Origin: a virus
IMG/VR virus record: IMGVR_UViG_3300035670_000313
Coordinates: 1-50,081 of that record
Direction: 5' to 3' (one strand)
DNA: 50,081 nucleotides
Shown: in pieces, positions 15,117 to 24,505 of the stretch
Position numbering within the stretch: the first letter of the stretch is position 1
Layout: each line of letters begins with the position of its first letter
Translations under genes and position numbers: made by a program
Notes under the pieces: generated by a model
Seen by the model: only the letters and a program-made list of their open reading frames with translations
The model's database searches: none
Told to the model about the DNA's origin: nothing

Positions 15117-15521
15117 ATGCCTACCACGCCAGACATCTACCCACCAGACTACGCAAGCGCAGCTGGTCAGGTAAGACTACTTATTCCAGACACCGAGCAG
15201 CTAGAGAACCTGGCTGACCCGACTGCGGCTGCATCATACCTGTTTAACGACTCGCAAATCCAGGCGTTCCTAACCCTGTACGGCAACAACGTAAAGCGAG
15301 CTGCAGCTCAGGCTAAGCTTGTGCTGTCTACCTCAGAGTCTCTAATCAACAAGGTCATCCGCACTGCGGATTACACCACCGACGGAGCCAAGCTAGGCGC
15401 AGAACTTCGTGCACAATCAGCTGCCCTTATGGCAGAAGCAGATAAGGATGAAGCAGAGGATTCGTACGAGGAGATTGCAATCGTCTCATTCACCACGAAG
15501 CCCGATAACTCATGGCTCTAA
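15117..15521 (+). CDS. Head-tail connector (adaptor)
   Basis: 134 aa, mostly helical: a Pro-rich start then VRLLIPDTE...FNDSQIQAFLTLYG...KRAAAQAKLVL helices typical of gp6/gp15-like adaptors that extend the portal. The C-terminal FTTKPDNSW is common in actinophage adaptors. First of four connector genes in the usual order. Overlaps the next gene by 10 nt. Leaderless start. Confidence 0.7.
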   Translation: MPTTPDIYPPDYASAAGQVRLLIPDTEQLENLADPTAAASYLFNDSQIQAFLTLYGNNVKRAAAQAKLVLSTSESLINKVIRTADYTTDGAKLGAELRAQSAALMAEADKDEAEDSYEEIAIVSFTTKPDNSWL

Positions 15522-15979
15522 ATTCTAGAGGGGCAGTAGACCCACGCTGGCTAACGCACAACCAAGCAGTAGGTTATGCGTTGCAACTTGCTACCGTGGA
15601 CATCTACAACCCGGCCTCTGGCGAGCAGACTTATGACGCTGAGACTAACACCTGGACCGGCACAACTACGCCTCTGTACCTTGGCCCAGCTCGCATCCAG
15701 CCAGTTGCATCGGTAACCGAGACTACGCTTGAGTACAACCCAACTACCATTCAAAACGTCCGAGTCATTCTGCCTTACGGCAAGAACACCCTAGAGGGCT
15801 CTGAGGGCGCTGTGCCTGACATCAGGCCAAACGACAGACTTCGCGTTACCAGCTCGCCACACAACACCAGCCTAGAGAAGTTCATCTATGTTGTAATCGG
15901 TGTTCTAAACTCCAGCAACGCCTGGGAGCGCACCCTCCTGTGCAGGGTTGACACGGAGCTAGACCCGACAAATGCCTGA
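15512..15979 (+). CDS. Head-tail connector (stopper-like)
   Basis: 155 aa. Beta-rich with RIQPVASVTETTLEYNPTTIQ and VTSSPHNTSLEKFIYVVIGV, as in actinophage stopper proteins (DUF6093-like). In the family these plug the connector after DNA packaging and join the tail. Position two in the connector set. Overlaps the following gene by 8 nt. Confidence 0.6.
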   Translation: MALNSRGAVDPRWLTHNQAVGYALQLATVDIYNPASGEQTYDAETNTWTGTTTPLYLGPARIQPVASVTETTLEYNPTTIQNVRVILPYGKNTLEGSEGAVPDIRPNDRLRVTSSPHNTSLEKFIYVVIGVLNSSNAWERTLLCRVDTELDPTNA

Positions 15980-16601
15980 GCGTAAGAAAAGAGTCTACGA
16001 CTTTTCCCTCCCTGCCTACAGTACAAGTGGCAAGGAGGGTTTTACCAATAAGCTGGTAGTCCGCTTTGACTTCAGGGACTACGACAGAAGTATCCGTGAG
16101 ATGCGACGCTCCATCAAAGAAACGAACCAGGCTGCTAGGGAGCTGACTAAGAAGCTCAACAAGACCAACAAGGGCTTTGGCGTTTATATCTCAGCAAACC
16201 AGGTTGCAGACCGAGCTGGCTTTGGCAACGAGTTAATTAGCTTTAACCTCCCAGGAGCCGACAAGTTCTCCGCGGAACTGGCCCCATTCCTTACCGACAT
16301 CGGTGAGATGGGTAAGAAGATTATGCTCAAGTACGCAACTCGCGTTGAGACTAAGCTTATGCGTAAGTCGATTGGCTACATGCAGCGTCGCCCTGGAACT
16401 GGCTATGCACAGGTGGAGATTGGCTGGGTGCGTAGATGGCACCGCTACTTCGGCTACCAAGAAGATGGCGCTGGCAACATTCCACCTATGCGTTCCATCC
16501 TTCGCACAAGCATCGAGATGCAGGCACAGAAGGAGCAAGTTAGCCAGATATACTCTAAGTACTTTAGAAAAATATTTCTTGAGAAAGGCAGGAACGGCTA
16601 A
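15972..16601 (+). CDS. HK97 gp10-like tail completion protein
   Basis: 209 aa, basic. N-terminal half has charged helices (RRSIKETNQAARELTKKLNK); the C-terminal half contains RRWHRYFGYQEDGAGNIPPM followed by RSILRTSIEM, the typical gp10-like YxxxxEFGT-to-xPxPFLRPA pattern in a diverged form. Lies between stopper and tail terminator, where gp10-like proteins normally occur. Overlaps the next ATG by one base. Confidence 0.65.
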   Translation: MPERKKRVYDFSLPAYSTSGKEGFTNKLVVRFDFRDYDRSIREMRRSIKETNQAARELTKKLNKTNKGFGVYISANQVADRAGFGNELISFNLPGADKFSAELAPFLTDIGEMGKKIMLKYATRVETKLMRKSIGYMQRRPGTGYAQVEIGWVRRWHRYFGYQEDGAGNIPPMRSILRTSIEMQAQKEQVSQIYSKYFRKIFLEKGRNG

Positions 16602-17023
16602 TGACACTAAACCTTCTAGCGGTCCAAGACCAGATTACAGCTAAGCTCCGTGAGCTAGCACAGGATGTCTACGAGACCTCGGCTCCAGATGACAGCAAGC
16701 TGCGCTTCGATGAGTCGGGCAACCTGCTTCCTTACATCGTTGTGCAGTATTCCGACATGTACCCAGGCAACGGTAACGGCATCATCGGGGCTCGTTATGA
16801 CTCTGGCCAGTCCTATGCTCTGATTACCTGCGTGTCCGCCAACCAGCGGGCATCTCGTCAGGTTGCGGACCTAGTCCGCGACAAGCTCACCGGCTTCACG
16901 CCCACAGACGGTGGCGAATTACGCTTTGCTGGTGGCAGCATTGACTATGCAAACCCTGACGCAAAGCCAAACCGCTACGTCACCGAAGTCGGCTTTACTT
17001 TTGCCGTCAACACCGCATGGTAA
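16601..17023 (+). CDS. Tail terminator
   Basis: 140 aa. Pattern of tail terminators: N-terminal helix LLAVQDQITAKLREL, LLPYIVVQYSD, a mid-section YALITCVSANQRASRQVADLVRDKL and a beta C-terminus VTEVGFTFAVNTAW. Caps the growing tail tube and joins it to the head connector. Immediately precedes the tail-tube region. Confidence 0.7.
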   Translation: MTLNLLAVQDQITAKLRELAQDVYETSAPDDSKLRFDESGNLLPYIVVQYSDMYPGNGNGIIGARYDSGQSYALITCVSANQRASRQVADLVRDKLTGFTPTDGGELRFAGGSIDYANPDAKPNRYVTEVGFTFAVNTAW

Positions 17024-17026
17024 AAT
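17019..17026 (+). promoter_or_regulatory. Late-type promoter TGG-TAAAAT
   Basis: TAAAAT at 17021-17026 spans the stop codon of the tail terminator gene. Start near 17033, leader of about 16 nt with GGAAGGA. Confidence 0.5.
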
Positions 17027-17048
17027 AGTAAAGATTGGAAGGATTCTG

Positions 17049-17330
17049 ATGGCTCTAGCTATTAACCTTAGGACGGGTAAAACCGTTAGTGTTCCTGACC
17101 ACTACATTGGTCACGAAGTTTTGGGCAAGGACCTGGCTCCGTTTGATGGTGCTGAAGTCCAGGCTGCTCCAAAGAAAGAAAAGAAAAAGAAGTCCGCTGA
17201 GTATATCCCAGCCGCGATTGACGCTGACGGCGACGGCATCGTTCAAGACGGCACTGAATGGGAGCGCCCAGTAGGTACTGAAATCGAGGAGCAGCCTGCT
17301 CCAGACAACATCGAAGAGAACGAGGAATAA
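17049..17330 (+). CDS. Small protein with EF-hand-like calcium loop
   Basis: 93 aa from ATG 17049, chosen for its GGAAGGA SD; the frame is open further upstream only as overlap of the tail terminator. Residues 42-48 are a Lys-rich run; residues 58-70 read DADGDGIVQDGTE, a DxDxDG calcium-binding loop like those in dockerin or excalibur-type motifs; the C-terminus is very acidic. Sits four bases before the major tail protein. May be a tail-associated Ca-dependent protein; function not established. Confidence 0.6.
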   Translation: MALAINLRTGKTVSVPDHYIGHEVLGKDLAPFDGAEVQAAPKKEKKKKSAEYIPAAIDADGDGIVQDGTEWERPVGTEIEEQPAPDNIEENEE

Positions 17331-17333
17331 AGC

Positions 17334-18416
17334 ATGGCAACAAAGATGCTTCGTCCGAACGTTGGACTTTATGTTGCTACCGCAGATGCGTTTGCAGACT
17401 GGACAGCACCAACGCTGACCGAGATTACCAACGCAACTAAGGTATTCAACATCTCCCCAGCGGTGACTGACGACTACACCCTAAACATGACCGACAGCGA
17501 CACTGATGACTCTCTAGCCATCGTTGACAACGCATCGGTTTCCACCCCAACCTACAGCAACTACGAGGCTTCTCTTGACGGCTTCCGTGACGCAGACGCA
17601 GCAGCTGACTCTGTTTACAACAAGTTCCGCAGCCTATTCTCCGCACCAGACGTTAAGTACTACCTAATCAAGCGCGTTGGCAAGACCCACGATGCAGCTT
17701 TCGCTGCTGGCGACCTAATCAGCATCTACGGCGTTAAGACTGACTACCCAGTTGAGATTGTTGGCGACGGCGAGATGATTCGCCACGGCGCACGTTTCTT
17801 GACCACTGGTCAGGTTCGTGTTAACGTTGCAGTTGGCGCAGGTACCGCAGGTGCAGGCCCAGAGCTTAAGGCACTAGTTGGAACCAAGTCTGTTTCTAAC
17901 GGTAAGATTAAGGTCTGGTGGGTTCCAGTTGGCAACCTATCTGGCACCGAGGACGAGTTCGTTGCAGCACCTTCTGTTGCTGACATCGAGGCCGCTGGCT
18001 CTGTAGACCTAACCGAGGCAATCGCCTGGGACAGCTACGAGCTAGGTGCAACCGACTCCAACGCAATCGACGACCGTGGCATCCTCGACGAGGGCCAGGT
18101 TCAGACCCGTGGATTCGCACAGTTCTCAGGCTCCCTAATGTTCTTCCGTGGTATCACCTCGGAGACCACCGGAGCTTACTACAACGCATTCGAGACCTTC
18201 AAGGCAGCTACCGACGGTTCCCGTCCAGTTGGTTTCTTGGTCACCCGCGTTGGTATCCCAGCTTCTACCGCTCTTGACGCTGACCAGGAAGTATCTGCAT
18301 TCAAGTTCATCGCAGACGCATTCATGGACAACACCGAGGGTGAGGACAGCGTTAAGTTCATGGTGAACTTTGCACCTCAGGGTAAGCTTGGTGTTAACGT
18401 TGCTACTGTAGCGTAA
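17334..18416 (+). CDS. Major tail (tube) protein
   Basis: 360 aa. N-terminal MLRPNVGLYVATADAFADW, central YLIKRVGKTHDAAFAAGD and C-terminal KFMVNFAPQGKLGVNVATVA are typical of actinophage tube proteins. About 80 residues (~190-270) look like an inserted surface domain. Strong coding bias toward C-ending codons and a 12-bp terminator directly after it agree with very high expression. Polymerises into the tail tube around the tape measure. Confidence 0.82.
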   Translation: MATKMLRPNVGLYVATADAFADWTAPTLTEITNATKVFNISPAVTDDYTLNMTDSDTDDSLAIVDNASVSTPTYSNYEASLDGFRDADAAADSVYNKFRSLFSAPDVKYYLIKRVGKTHDAAFAAGDLISIYGVKTDYPVEIVGDGEMIRHGARFLTTGQVRVNVAVGAGTAGAGPELKALVGTKSVSNGKIKVWWVPVGNLSGTEDEFVAAPSVADIEAAGSVDLTEAIAWDSYELGATDSNAIDDRGILDEGQVQTRGFAQFSGSLMFFRGITSETTGAYYNAFETFKAATDGSRPVGFLVTRVGIPASTALDADQEVSAFKFIADAFMDNTEGEDSVKFMVNFAPQGKLGVNVATVA

Positions 18417-18429
18417 CATCTGAAAAGCT

Positions 18430-18471
18430 GACTGGGTGGGGTTTTGCGCCCGTTTACCCCACCCAGTCTTT
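18430..18471 (+). terminator. Strong terminator after the major tail gene
   Basis: GACTGGGTGGGG (18430-18441) pairs perfectly with CCCCACCCAGTC (18457-18468), loop of 15, then TTTC. Confidence 0.88.
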
Positions 18472-18505
18472 CACCTCATAAACGGCAAATAAACGGAAGG
18501 CGAAA

Positions 18506-19078
18506 ATGAGCGACAATATTGTAGACCTTGTGCAGGAGGCACAGAAGCGAGGCAAGTTCTCACTTGCTGACGCAATCAAGGGGACTGCTTATCCAGAGAA
18601 GTCAGTAGACGTTTACCTGGATGCGGCATCGGCACAGGAGTTTGCCGAGCTAAACGACAAGATTAAGCAGCTTGACCCAGAGACCCCAGAGTATGCGGAG
18701 CTGAGCGACAAGCTAGAGCAAATCTCAGATAAGATTAAGTCCTCTAAGCTAACTTTCCACATGCGTGGCGTTGGCCAGGGAACTGTGGAGAAGGCTACTG
18801 AGGCGGCTGATGAGGCCTGCCCACCTAAGGACGGCGTAGAGCACCCACTGTGGACCAAGTACTACCTGTGCTACCTAATCGCCGAGAACATTGTAAAGAT
18901 TACCGACGCTGAGGGTAATGAAGACCTGACCAAGCTTACGGTAGATGACGTAATCCAAATCAGAGATGCTGTTCCAATCGACGCTTGGGAAGTAATCGTT
19001 GACACCATGCAGCGACTAACCCTAGCATCCAGCTACTTCGATGCAGTAACGGACGCAGGTTTTTTACCGAAGTCCTGA
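18506..19078 (+). CDS. Tail assembly chaperone, short form (gpG-like)
   Basis: 190 aa, mainly helical with an internal DKIKQLDPETPEYAELSDKLEQI hinge split by charged residues. SD GGAAGGCG. Lies between tube and tape-measure genes, the universal chaperone position. A T-TTT-TTA heptamer (19060-19066) four codons before its stop directs a -1 frameshift into the next frame. The short form coats the tape measure during assembly. Confidence 0.8.
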   Translation: MSDNIVDLVQEAQKRGKFSLADAIKGTAYPEKSVDVYLDAASAQEFAELNDKIKQLDPETPEYAELSDKLEQISDKIKSSKLTFHMRGVGQGTVEKATEAADEACPPKDGVEHPLWTKYYLCYLIAENIVKITDAEGNEDLTKLTVDDVIQIRDAVPIDAWEVIVDTMQRLTLASSYFDAVTDAGFLPKS

Positions 19079-19497
19079 GCTGGGATGGCAACCGAGGCTA
19101 CGTAACCGCAATTAAAGCCTCGATTGCAGCGGGTATCAGGCCAGTCGCTATGTTGTTCCACGAACAGCCTAGCGACCCCTGGACCCCATTCGACTTCATG
19201 TTAATTGAAGCCTTCCAGATTCTTCAGGACGAAACCTGCAGTGACTGCGGTAATCCAATTTGGGTTTGTAGGAATGAGAACGCCGCAAACGTTGGATTTA
19301 AGATTAAGACCTCCATTTGCTATGCCAAGGCTGAGCTTGACAAGTGGCATGAGCGTGAGGAAAAAAAGAAGTCAAAGAAGAAGTCATACGGCGAGAGCCC
19401 ATACATTGTTGCATACACCTACGACGATGGCCCACTCCCGACTCGTGCATCCTACTATAGCTACCTATCCGAGAAGGCTCAGGATACGATAGAATAG
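18506..19497 (+). CDS. Tail assembly chaperone, -1 frameshift product (gpGT-like)
   Basis: Reading shifts at 19060-19066 from ...GGT TTT TTA into ACC GAA GTC, giving 187 + 143 = 330 aa. The T part has LLF-type segment AMLFHEQPSDPWTPFDFML, a CxxC...C cluster (CSDCGNPIWVC) and a Lys-rich stretch. It has no start of its own that fits: the ATG at 19150 is internal and lacks an SD, and the frame is open back to the slip site. Family knowledge: the rarer gpGT recruits tube subunits to the tape measure. Confidence 0.8.
19060..19066 (+). promoter_or_regulatory. Programmed -1 frameshift site T TTT TTA
   Basis: Classical X XXY YYZ heptamer in phase with the chaperone codons (third base of GGT, then TTT TTA), 12 bases before the zero-frame stop. 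Conserved mechanism of long-tailed phages. Confidence 0.85.
19488..19495 (+). promoter_or_regulatory. Late-type promoter with TAGAAT
   Basis: TAGAAT at 19490-19495 shares bases with the end of the chaperone gene; start near 19502, with AGGTGG before GTG 19520. Confidence 0.45.
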
Positions 19498-19519
19498 TAC
19501 TAACTATAGGTGGTGTGCT

Positions 19520-22500
19520 GTGTCTGTTGAAATTCGTGCTAAGCTTTCTCTTGATTCTAGCGGCTTTGTAAAAGGTTCTGGAGATGCTACAAAAGCAGTC
19601 AAGGGACTTGGCGACGCAGCTGATGCAGCTGGCAAGACGACCACACAAAGTCTTACTGCAGCCGAGAAGGCTGCTTCTGGTGCGGCTAAGGCCCTTTCTG
19701 ATTATAGAAAGATAAAGGCCGAAGCTGCTGGGAGAAGCAGGAGCGGTAGCGAACAAGCCCTAATGGCACTTGGAGCATTGACTCCATTCGGCAAGGCTTT
19801 TAACGCCGGTGCTGAAGCAGAGGCCAAAGCGTATCAGGCACACCTTGACCGCCTTGCGATTTTCAGGCAAGCTGCAGTTGACAAGATTGCAAAGCAAAAG
19901 CCTCTATTCAACGAGAGCTCCCTGGCTGAGCTTGACCGCCAAGCTCCACGTATTCGCTACGCACTTTACGATATCGGCAACCAAGCCCTTGCAGCCAGCG
20001 CAGCTCTTACTGGTTTTGGAATTGCAGCCGTAACCGCCTTTGCAAAGTTCGAGTCTGCTTTTACTTCAGTTGAGAGAACCAGCGGACTTACTGGTGCTGC
20101 ACTAGAAAACCTGAGAACTCAGCTAATCGACCTTTCAACCGTTGTGCCGGTCAGCTTTGAGGACATCGCAAGAATTGCAACCCTTGGTGCACAGATGGGT
20201 ATCGCAGCTGATAGTCTCGGAGAGTTTACCAAGACTGTATCAGAGTTCTCCACAATCACTGGCATTAGCGTTGAGGAAACTGCTCAGGCCTTTGGTCGCC
20301 TAGCACAGCTAATGAACGTTCCTGTAACCCAGTTTGAAAACCTATCCTCAGCCGTAGCTTTTGCAGGTGTTAACGCAGTTGCAACCGACCGCGAGATTGT
20401 AGTTATGGCTGAGTCAATTGCAGCCACTGGAACTCAGGCTGGCCTATCTGCCGACGAGGTTGTTGGATTTGCCACTGCCCTAGCCTCTCTGAAGGTACGC
20501 CCAGAAGAGGCCCGTGGCGTACTTGTGCGACTATTTAGAACCATTGACCTTGCGGTCTCGGAAGGTGGCACAGCTCTTGATGACTTTGCTAAGGTTATTA
20601 ATTCTACTGCAGCTGATACTGCAACGCTCTGGAAGCAAGACCCAAGCCAATTTGTACAGGCGTTTTTGGCTGGAGCCAAATCTGGTGACCAGCTTAACGC
20701 AGTTATCACCGCTCTTGGCATCACTAACACTCGTGAACTTAACGTAATCCAGAGGCTTGCTGGAAACATTGATGTACTGAAGTCCTCGCTAGATGATGCA
20801 GCTGGTTCCTATGCAACTGGCACCTACGCAAGCGAGGCATATGGCAAATCGCTAGACGACCTGCAGTCTCGTCTGACAGTTCTAACCAACTCGCTGACTG
20901 CATTAATCTCAGAGGTTGGAGCTCCGCTAGGTGAGTTCCTAAAGCCTGTAGTTGTTATTCTTACTGAGATTGTTAACGGTGTCCGCAAGTTTAGCGAAAG
21001 CGCTCCACTGCTTTCTGCAATCGTCACAGTGCTTGCAACTCTAGCAGGCCTATTCTTGGCTATTAAAGCTGGACTAGCACTCACAATAGCAGGTTTGCTT
21101 GCATTTAGAACTGCAATCACAGGATTGAATGGGGCTCTTGGCGGAATGGGCATCAGCCTAAAGACCGCAATGGTGCTAACAAAGCAGATGACTGTTGACT
21201 TGCTGTCTTCAGGTAATGCAGCAGGCGGTTCTGCTGTAAAGTACTCAGCATTTACCGCGTCACTGGTTCGTTACGGAGTTAGCGCTAGAGCTGCAACCGT
21301 GGCCACCAGGGCGCTAACTCTTGCAACTGGCCCACTTGGCTGGGCGCTTACTGCAATTGGCCTAGCTGCTAGCATGGTTGACTGGGGCAAGATTGCAAAC
21401 GGAAGCGACCAGGCTGGTCAAGCCATGATTGATGCTGCCGGTGGGGCCGATGCTTTGAAGGAAGCAATTAGACTTGACACTGAGTCTGGCGCTAAAGGGT
21501 ATGCTGAGGTCGCAATCGGGATTGCAGCCCTAAGTGATGAGCAGATTAAAGCCAGAAGGGCAGTCCTTCAGGCCTCTGTTGCAAGACTCGAAGATAACAA
21601 AAATACAAAGGCTGGACAGGACGCTTACGAAAAAGCCAAAACAGCTCTAAAAGAATTCAACGATGAAGTTGATAGGGCAAATGCTGGGGTCAGCACTAAT
21701 ACCGCTGTGTTGGGAGACAACACTGCTGCCTTTATTCTTAACGGCCTGTCGAAGATGGGCGAAGACGGGGCTAAGAACTTCTGGGTTGAACTTACCTCAT
21801 TGCCTGCTGGAACTCAAGCAGCCCTAACTGCACTTGGATTTGATGCTGGCCAGATGGTTTCAGAGGGCCTTAAAGAAGGTGGAGAAACTTCTGAGCAATA
21901 CTCCACAAGATTTGCTAATGCTCTTAGTTTTGTCCAGGTAAGCGCAAATCTTGCTGCAAAAGACTTGGCTAGAATTCTAAAAGAACAGTACAAGATTGAC
22001 ATTGATGCTGCCGGAGTTGAGAAACTCCGTAAGCAAATGGAAGAAACTGGCCCAGTTGCTGGTGACTATCGAGATGTTTTGATTGAGGGCGGTAAGGGCT
22101 CTGATGTTGCTGCTAGGGCTACAATTGCAAACGTCAAGGCACAGGATTCGCTTGGTACTGCCCTAAAAGGCGTAGGTGCCGATGCTGGAGACACTGGCGA
22201 ACAGGTTCAATCTCTAGCAGAGCAGCTTCGTCAGTACACCAATGCAGCTCTAGCTGCCTACCTTGGCTCAACTACCCTTAACAGCACTTTTGCAAATGTT
22301 GCACAGTCTGTTGCTGACCTAAACGGACCGCTTACCACGCTAACCGAAGAAGGCCGTGAGGGAATCCAGGCTTGGGCAGCCTTTATGAACCAGGCTCTTG
22401 AGCAGTCAATTGCAAATGGCGGAGACTTCACAAGTGCAATTGCGACCATGGCATCCGGCCTTGCTGTGCTAGAAGCGCAGGGTAAGAACACGACTGTTCA

Positions 22501-24505
22501 GTTCCAGATGCTGCGCGATGCCATTGTGCAGAACATCGTTAAGACTTCCCCAATCCTAAAAGCCTATGCCTCAGAGCTTGGAACCGCAACCAGCATCCCA
22601 GACCTGCAGGACAAGATTAACCAGAGAATCCTGCTAGCAAAAGCAGATGCTGTTTTGTTCCTGGGGAAGGGAGATATCAGCCGCTACAACTCAATCATGG
22701 CTGATGTCACAAATCTACAAAAGATTGCCGACTCGCTTGGGGGCTCTGGCAGCCAGATAACTGACTTCAGCAAGGTTTACTCCGATGCTATGAAGGACAT
22801 CGACAAGTCAACTGCCAAGGCAAAGACCGCACTTGAGAAGTTGATGGAGCAAATCAATAAGGCCTTCAAGTACACCAACCTATTTGTAAATGTACGCAGC
22901 TCTCTCGACTCACTTGGCGACTCGCTCCGAGAGAATGGCAAGAGCTTTGACAGCTTCACAGAGGCTGGCCGTTCAAACATCGGAGCTCTACAGGGTGTAA
23001 TTAACCAGCTGGCTCAGCGTTCAGGTGGAGACGTAAAGAAGTTTGCCAACGAGCTGGCTTCTCTCCGCAAAGTTCTTGCCGATGCCGGTGTTCCAGCTGC
23101 TGGCCTAAAGATAATTGACAACGTCCTAAAGCAGCTGAGGACCAAGGGCAAAGCATCTGCTTCTACTATGAAGGAGCTAGCCAAGGCGCTTGGCGAAGTT
23201 TCTGCAGAACGTGCCCCGCTTGAGAAAATTGTAGAAGTAACTAGCCGCATCGCACAGGCTGTACAGTCCGCATTCGCAGCCAACTTCGCATACTCCGACT
23301 CAATCGATGCAGTAACGCTTGGTTGGGAGGCGATGGCTGATGCCCAGGAGCAGGCCGCAAAGAGGATTGCTGACCTAAAGCAAGAGTCACTAGATGCTGC
23401 TGATGCAATTACTGAGGCTAAGCTTGCAATCGACGAAGCAAATGCGTCTATCGCAGAGCTAACTGCGAGTAGAAGCAAGGTCGAGTACCAACTTCAGATT
23501 GCCCTGAAATACGGTGACACACTTCGTGCGAATGAGCTGCAGGCAAAACTTGCTGAGATTGATGCTGATGTTGCCAAGGAGCGCAACAACGTTGCCGAGG
23601 CGAACAAGGAAATCGCAGACTCTCAGCAGCGCATTGCGGACATTAATACTGAGCTAAACCGCCCTAAGACTGCCACTGAAATCATCAACGAGAACAAAGC
23701 TCTGCGCGACATGGCTTCAAGCTATGGCAACATGACCACCTTTATGCTGATGAATGCAGAAGAGGGCGCGAACCTAAATGACATCATTGAAAAGCAGGTA
23801 ACTGCATTTAAGAACAACGCAATCGCCATGGGTTACACCGAGACTCAAGCTAATGCTGTAGCCGCTGTGCTTCGTGACTCACTGCTTGGCCAGATTAACG
23901 CGGTCAACGATGCAAAGATGGACCTTGGCATCACTGTAAACACTACCGATGCAACCGATGACATGAGCCAATTTGTCACCGATGCAAATGAGCTACTAAA
24001 AGGAGTTCAGCCAGCTAAGGTCAAGGTCGAAACTGACAAGGCAAAGGCTGATGTGGTCGCTGCTGTAAGGTCAATCAACGCACAGCTAGATAACATCAAG
24101 AGCCGCACCGTTACTGTAACAACTGTCTACAACTCAACCGGAGGAAGCGCTCTAGGCGTAGTCAAGAGGGCATCTGGTGGACTTGTAACTGGCCCAGGAA
24201 CTTCGACCAGCGACAGCATCGCGGCTCGCTTGTCTGATGGTGAGTATGTTGTAAAGGCATCGGCAGTCAAGTATTACGGTACCGACTTTATGAACGCACT
24301 AAACAACATGTCGCTACAGCGTGGTGCGATGGCTGGAGCAAGCATTTCGGTTGCCGGCTCACAGACTGTCTATCTATCTCCAGAAGACCGCCAGCTACTT
24401 CGTCAGGCTATCGACCGTCCGATTGCACTGTACACTGATAACGCAGTTATCGCTAAGTCTGCAAATGACGGCAACACAATCCTAGCTCAAAGGGGTATTA
24501 GATAA
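19520..24505 (+). CDS. Tail tape measure protein
   Basis: 1661 aa, the longest gene. GTG start with a weak AGGTGG SD. Residues ~150-400 match the TP901-type tape-measure core (AFAKFESAFTSVERTSGL, ITGISVEETAQAFGRLA). Hydrophobic segments lie around residues 490-530 and 590-620. Two long coiled-coil regions (~1270-1420) precede a C-terminal GGLVTGPGTSTSDSIAARLS motif found at the end of many tape measures. Using about 0.15 nm per residue, the tail would be near 250 nm. No lytic domain seen. Confidence 0.92.
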   Translation: MSVEIRAKLSLDSSGFVKGSGDATKAVKGLGDAADAAGKTTTQSLTAAEKAASGAAKALSDYRKIKAEAAGRSRSGSEQALMALGALTPFGKAFNAGAEAEAKAYQAHLDRLAIFRQAAVDKIAKQKPLFNESSLAELDRQAPRIRYALYDIGNQALAASAALTGFGIAAVTAFAKFESAFTSVERTSGLTGAALENLRTQLIDLSTVVPVSFEDIARIATLGAQMGIAADSLGEFTKTVSEFSTITGISVEETAQAFGRLAQLMNVPVTQFENLSSAVAFAGVNAVATDREIVVMAESIAATGTQAGLSADEVVGFATALASLKVRPEEARGVLVRLFRTIDLAVSEGGTALDDFAKVINSTAADTATLWKQDPSQFVQAFLAGAKSGDQLNAVITALGITNTRELNVIQRLAGNIDVLKSSLDDAAGSYATGTYASEAYGKSLDDLQSRLTVLTNSLTALISEVGAPLGEFLKPVVVILTEIVNGVRKFSESAPLLSAIVTVLATLAGLFLAIKAGLALTIAGLLAFRTAITGLNGALGGMGISLKTAMVLTKQMTVDLLSSGNAAGGSAVKYSAFTASLVRYGVSARAATVATRALTLATGPLGWALTAIGLAASMVDWGKIANGSDQAGQAMIDAAGGADALKEAIRLDTESGAKGYAEVAIGIAALSDEQIKARRAVLQASVARLEDNKNTKAGQDAYEKAKTALKEFNDEVDRANAGVSTNTAVLGDNTAAFILNGLSKMGEDGAKNFWVELTSLPAGTQAALTALGFDAGQMVSEGLKEGGETSEQYSTRFANALSFVQVSANLAAKDLARILKEQYKIDIDAAGVEKLRKQMEETGPVAGDYRDVLIEGGKGSDVAARATIANVKAQDSLGTALKGVGADAGDTGEQVQSLAEQLRQYTNAALAAYLGSTTLNSTFANVAQSVADLNGPLTTLTEEGREGIQAWAAFMNQALEQSIANGGDFTSAIATMASGLAVLEAQGKNTTVQFQMLRDAIVQNIVKTSPILKAYASELGTATSIPDLQDKINQRILLAKADAVLFLGKGDISRYNSIMADVTNLQKIADSLGGSGSQITDFSKVYSDAMKDIDKSTAKAKTALEKLMEQINKAFKYTNLFVNVRSSLDSLGDSLRENGKSFDSFTEAGRSNIGALQGVINQLAQRSGGDVKKFANELASLRKVLADAGVPAAGLKIIDNVLKQLRTKGKASASTMKELAKALGEVSAERAPLEKIVEVTSRIAQAVQSAFAANFAYSDSIDAVTLGWEAMADAQEQAAKRIADLKQESLDAADAITEAKLAIDEANASIAELTASRSKVEYQLQIALKYGDTLRANELQAKLAEIDADVAKERNNVAEANKEIADSQQRIADINTELNRPKTATEIINENKALRDMASSYGNMTTFMLMNAEEGANLNDIIEKQVTAFKNNAIAMGYTETQANAVAAVLRDSLLGQINAVNDAKMDLGITVNTTDATDDMSQFVTDANELLKGVQPAKVKVETDKAKADVVAAVRSINAQLDNIKSRTVTVTTVYNSTGGSALGVVKRASGGLVTGPGTSTSDSIAARLSDGEYVVKASAVKYYGTDFMNALNNMSLQRGAMAGASISVAGSQTVYLSPEDRQLLRQAIDRPIALYTDNAVIAKSANDGNTILAQRGIR

